Shown here one piece after another: positions 59,812-64,000 of a stretch of DNA of 64,000 bases. The notes below the pieces were generated by a model that ran no database searches, was not told where the DNA came from, and saw nothing but the letters and a program-made list of their open reading frames with translations. The translations under genes were made by a program, and so were the position numbers. Each line of letters begins with the position of its first letter. The first letter of the stretch is position 1. The stretch comes from Lamellibrachia columna. Its lineage: Eukaryota > Annelida > Polychaeta > Sabellida > Siboglinidae. The DNA lies in NCBI GenBank assembly GCA_963662155.1, contig OY759261.1, positions 71,666,669-71,730,668 on the forward strand, read 5' to 3'.

Positions 59812-61641
59812 GTTTGTTCATGTTTATTTACACCTGAATTCCTCCTCCCAGAGGCAGAATCTTTTCACTACATATTACAGGGTGATTGCACCCTTACGGG
59901 ACTCAAGGGAACTACCAATATTGCAGAAGCTACACCATTACTATAAATTTGTTTTCCATTGAGATTATCCTATATATTGCCGAATCTTTGTACTATCTGT
60001 CCCATTTTCAACCCATCAACCATTTTATACTGTAAAATCCATATGACTCTGATGTTGTTTAATTTATAAGTAAACATGACTGAGTGATAATTTGTTTTCA
60101 GAGAATGTCTAGCCATACATGATGCATCTGTGCATAACATTTACCAATGGCAGTTGTTATCCTATGTTTGCTAGAAATAAAACAAAACGGTATTTAAAAA
60201 ATTGGCTTTGTTGATTTTGGTAGTTATATTTACATGTACTACCAATAATATTAATCAACCATTTTAACAATACAAACAAGGCAATATGACTAGGATTGAT
60301 CATGCATTTTAGCTGTCCACAACCTGTTTAGCAATCAAACTTTTCCTAATTTTTTTCTTCACCCCTAACATTGCCTACTATTACATAGATTCTTTGTAAA
60401 ACTACTATTTAGGAAGTTTACTATACGTGCAAATAAATGAGTTGGTGGTCCACACATTCTATGAAGTAACAAGAGCAGTATATTCATATAGTGTTTCATT
60501 ATAATTAGTTTTGGAATGATTTAATTGGAATTAGTTTTGAAAATAAGATAAAGTGTTGCACCATTTTACAATATAAACATTAGTTTCCTAGCCCCTTGGA
60601 AAACCTTTGAAACAATTTTCTTTAAACTTTGACAGCATAAGCATCAATTAACTGACTTTGTGTGTGAAAATCGTGAAAACAACATACCTCGTGTTTCAGA
60701 AAAACAAAGCTGATACCCACCAATAATAGGCAATCCTCACTTTCTGATATACATTGCAGGCTGTTTCTTCTATAGTATAGAGCAAAAAAATCAACAACAT
60801 GGACACACTATGGTGCTTTCTTCATTCAGGGCATCTTTGACTCTTAAATAATTGAAGACAACCGTGTCAAGTGTAATATATTGGTATTTTTTTATTTGAC
60901 ACCATTCTAAGTTTTCACCTGATTTACATTATGGAAACATGTTACATGTTCAATGGCGTAATACTTGTGAGTACATTTCAGTATGTCAATAAAGTAGTTT
61001 CTTGTATATTGTGAACAGTTAGTTAATGTCTCTCAGTTGTTTATGCAGACATAGCTGCATTCTTTCTTGTATGATAGACATTGGAACTATAAGGTCTGTT
61101 GACGTTTCCTGGAAATGAGAGAAATCCCAAAACATGTGCATATATTGCCATGTAAACTGTTCAAATAAAACAAAAATAATAAATCTGAACAGGTTAAGAA
61201 CATCCCACCAATACTATCAATTATTTTTGTTAATTGAGCATGTGTCAGTTACAAGTTTAATTCGAAAAGTGCTAGAGACAGGTAATTGTTGAGCATCATT
61301 TTGTAGTGTGCATGATGGTAGTACTCATTACATTTTTTTAAATATGTAAATGTGCCACTTTGAAATGATTTTTTTGGGTAATATGTCTTATAGTCTTGGT
61401 CTTTAAAAAAAGACGTACAGATGAAATTCAGCAAACTTAATTTTTCACAAGTTGACAGTGGAACTGTCTCATTTTTCTGGCCTTGTCTTGCCCATTTATA
61501 AAAAAAAATTCTTTATTGCAATTATGCATGCCATAACACATTTGTTATTGCATTCGGTTATAAACAATGACATTATTGGTACATAGAACGTATGATAATG
61601 TAAATGCTGAAAAGTAATGTTTGGCCTGTTCTCCCACACAG
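59812..61641. other. kinase intron, no element recognised
   Basis: AT-rich, 1.83 kb, no recognisable repeat or ORF. Confidence 0.6.
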
Positions 61642-61721
61642 GGACTCAGACATGGCAAGCGACAGAGGTGATAAAACAAGGCAAAGGTATCTTCAACTAC
61701 AGAAGGTCCACCGATATCCAG
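61642..61721 (+). CDS. kinase gene, exon g (activation segment)
   Basis: 80 nt after CCCACACAG and before GTGAAT. It completes the Gly codon and reads GTQTWQATEV, the P+1 loop with ATE in place of the usual APE (Glu at 61665-61667), then a charged insert and RRSTDIQ. IRE1-type kinases have a similar GT-x2-W-x-A-P-E. It ends in phase 0. The rest of the C-lobe is not found before 64000, so the gene continues past the window. Confidence 0.9.
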
Positions 61722-61811
61722 GTGAATGGTATTAAAAAATCATAGTTGTAGAGCTACACTTATGAAAGGTAAATTAATTATAAAGTGCTTTGAGCTTTTT
61801 CAAGATATTGC

Positions 61812-61816
<5 letters not shown>

Positions 61817-61848
<32 letters not shown>
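61817..61848. repeat. (TA)n microsatellite
   Basis: Short TA run. Confidence 0.9.
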
Positions 61849-61851
<3 letters not shown>

Positions 61852-62900
61852 GTCTCAAAAAGCTTCCATTTCACATCTTTCAGCATCATGGTTATCCATA
61901 ACTTTTCCTACCTAATGATGCATGTTTTTTTCTAACTGTTACAGGAATTCAAACATTTTTCATTTAGGCCTTGAAGTATGAAGAACAACGTTGCAATGTA
62001 TATATTTCTAAATTTTTGCTACTTTGAGGAAGAAACTCATGGCCTTTTTTGGGTATTTGCCCGTTTTTTGTCACTGAGAGTGACTATGTAATCAGATATT
62101 ATCCCTGGTATCATTTATATTGATACAGATACAGAATTAATCCTAATTACAATTTCTTGATTATAATAGTCTTTTTCTGGTGTTTATTGATAAATGATAG
62201 TTTCTGCAGCTTTTGCCGTCATAAACCTGTTTTCACCAAGATATACACAGGTATTTACCGCCATGTGGCATATACCATGCAACCCTGGCTAGATTAATTT
62301 GCTACAATTTATAAGCTAATGTGGAACTAAGTAAATAAAAAACACAAATCAAGTTAACTCCCAATTATACTGAACAACAGAAGAAATGCAAAAAATTCAA
62401 TGTACCGGGTATGTTTCTGTCACGACACAATGAACTTGCCAAACGCTGTATGACGCAGGTAGATGTGATGTCTCGATTAAGTCAAAACACATGGGCACAT
62501 GGGATGCATGTACTTGTGCAGCAGGTGAAATTTGAGAGGTGGACGTTGTTCATTCAGTGAACACAAATGAAAGGAAACAGCATCACAAATGTTACCACTG
62601 CTATCCTTGTCGCAGCAGCCACTGGAGTCGCACATGATCAGTGTGTGGGCCCCGTCGTCATTCAAAATTTGACACAGTTCGAGGAATTGATGTCACGATG
62701 CAGCAGTATATTGACTAAGTGATCAAGGGAGTGGTGCTTGTTAACTTGTTATCTTTGTTTAAATATCAACATGATCTTTGTTTATATTTTACCCCTGTCT
62801 CTAACGCAGGAGATTTCTATTTCCGTTTCTGGTGGATGACGGCATAGTGAAGGCAATGGCCTGTTTTGTACAGCACAGTTGTGCAAATGACTCATTACAG
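61849..62900. other. no gene recognised
   Basis: May include the upstream LTR or leader of the element that starts at 62908, but I could not recognise LTR ends or a primer-binding site. Confidence 0.4.
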
Positions 62901-62907
62901 ATGAAAT

Positions 62908-63563
62908 ATGGCAAGTAGCTATAACAACCCACCAAGTTTGACGCTAAAACAACCCCGTACAAAATGTGGAAAAATTAGTTTGAAATATGGCGACTCGTTA
63001 CCGACCTACCAGTAGACAAGCAGGCATTGGCGGTCTCTCTAGCATTGTCTGGAACAGCCAGAGAAACGGTACTAGAGTTACCGGCTGCAGATTTGAACAA
63101 GAACGATGGTATGACCACATTGGTTGGTAAATTGGACAATCTTTTCTTAAAAGAAGCAAAAGATTGTGCATACGAAGCATATCAAAACTTTGACAGTTTT
63201 TACAAATCAGACGAAATGATTATGACAGACTACATTATTGAATTCGAGCAGAGGTACAGCAAGTCTAAGAGGTACGAAATGACTCTACCTGATGCAGTGT
63301 TAGCATTGAAATTATTGGACAATGCCAGTTTAACTGTCAAAGAGCGACAGTTGGCTTTAAAGTCTTCGGCAGATCTGACTTTTGTGTCCATGAAATCGGC
63401 TCTCAGGCGGATTTTTGGAGGCAAAAGTACATGCACACATGGAGCTGAAGCTATTCAAGTGAAACAGGAGACTGTGTATGCAGCACAACGGAAGAAATTC
63501 AGTTACAAGTCGCTAAATAGTACACTTAAAGGCACCAATCCTATCAACAAATTTGGAAAATGA
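62908..63563 (+). pseudogene. LTR element gag
   Basis: It starts ATG at 62908 (MASSYNNPPS), shifts frame and has a TAG in the first 100 bp, then is open from about 62975 to 63563. Core segments are VDKQALAVSLALSG, LNKNDGMTTLVGKLDNLFLKE, YIIEFEQRY and DAVLALKLLDNA, a helical capsid-like domain of the kind that binds and packages element RNA. TTG at 63027 is only a convenient frame start. Confidence 0.75.
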
Positions 63564-64000
63564 ACCAATTGCATTATATACCAGAGTGTATTTCATTGGG
63601 CCAAGGATTGTCATGAAAGAACAGCTGGTGTTAAGATAAACGAAGATGTGATGGAGAATTGTAACATTACGCCATTTGCAAGAGAGCATTTATCGGATAA
63701 TGAAATCTTTGTTGTGGAATCATTAGGATTAGCTGTCATTGACACTGCTTCATCATGAACGGTTTGTGGAGAAAAATTATTAACCCATTACGTGAATGGT
63801 TTAAACAACAGCAAATGTGTTTCCACCTAGGCCAGCAAGAAAGGTTTCAAATTTGGTGATGGTAATGTTCATTCAAACGAGTTGTCATTCCGATGAAGAT
63901 AGGCAACACTGACTGCAACATTGACACTGAAGTTGTGAAATCTGACATTCCATTGTTACTCAGCAAAACATCCTTAAAGAGAGCAGGCACTGTGTTAGAT
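63564..64000 (+). pseudogene. LTR element knuckle and protease-like region, partial
   Basis: In shifting frames: an ICQSVFHWAKDCH-like zinc knuckle, SLGLAVIDTASS (an Asp-Thr-Ala retropepsin-type motif), FKFGDGNVH, and LLLSKTSLKRAG at the right edge. Stops at about 63755 and beyond show decay. Confidence 0.65.

Larger units (their letters stand above)
62908..64000 (+). mobile_element. LTR retrotransposon, gag-protease part, runs off the window
   Basis: Gag frame, CCHC-like knuckle and protease-like region of an LTR element common in marine invertebrates. Frameshifts and stops are frequent. Whether it is gypsy or copia type cannot be settled, because no RT or integrase is in the window. Confidence 0.7.

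Noticed and set aside
61722..64000. Further kinase exons after the activation segment
   Set aside because: No segment with C-lobe motifs and matching splice phase was found; a candidate acceptor near 61945 leads quickly to a stop.

Overview
This window looks like animal nuclear DNA. It is AT-rich and has many microsatellites. Its only convincing host gene is split into short exons with consensus GT/AG splice sites, separated by long introns full of transposons. The mix of elements (CR1 with an esterase ORF1, L2, RTE-like and I/Nimb-like LINEs, a Ty3/gypsy-type element, pogo/Tigger transposons, tRNA-derived SINEs) suggests a marine invertebrate such as a mollusc, lancelet or hemichordate. I cannot name the species. 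I see no bacterial operons, CRISPR array or rRNA.

Host gene. Seven plus-strand exons (9826-9864, 10830-10901, 21253-21404, 22864-23023, 32097-32303, 59697-59811, 61642-61721) join in phase to 825 nt, exactly 275 codons without a stop. They encode a short linker and then a serine/threonine kinase catalytic domain: glycine loop across an exon junction, VAVK lysine, HRDIK, DFG, and an ATE motif in place of APE. It most resembles an IRE1-like kinase branch. Both ends of the gene lie outside the window or are not recognised. One intron is 27.4 kb. A duplicated copy of the 39-nt first exon at 9066-9104 keeps both splice sites but carries an in-frame TGA.

Layout. 1-2.77 kb: 3' part of an RTE-like LINE. 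6.4-8.0 kb: I/Nimb-like LINE. 8.8-10.6 kb: tandem intronic units holding the duplicated exon. 11.5-12.4 kb: pogo-type MITE. 12.46-12.72 kb: candidate LTR. 12.73-17.6 kb: nearly full-length minus-strand CR1 plus an extra CR1 fragment. 17.63-20.67 kb: decayed gypsy internal region starting at a tRNA-Leu-type primer-binding site. 23-29.3 kb: several CR1 pieces, a SINE and an RTE endonuclease fragment. 32.74-39.32 kb: L2 LINE split by pogo element 1 (34.47-37.94 kb). 39.8-51.5 kb: long imperfect inverted repeat around a minisatellite core, with pogo element 2 (46.19-49.45 kb) inside one arm. 53.55-54.24 kb: tandem repeat. 56.2-58.85 kb: two further LINE fragments. 62.9-64 kb: an LTR-element gag running off the window.

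The most informative structures are nested insertions that can be checked inside the window. The L2 sits in a repeat whose unoccupied copy is at 55.13-55.48 kb. Pogo 1 sits at a TA in the L2 reverse transcriptase. Pogo 2 sits at a TA in the right arm of the inverted repeat, and the left arm is its empty site. Nearly all element ORFs are broken by stops or frameshifts, so the window reads mainly as an insertion history inside one kinase gene.
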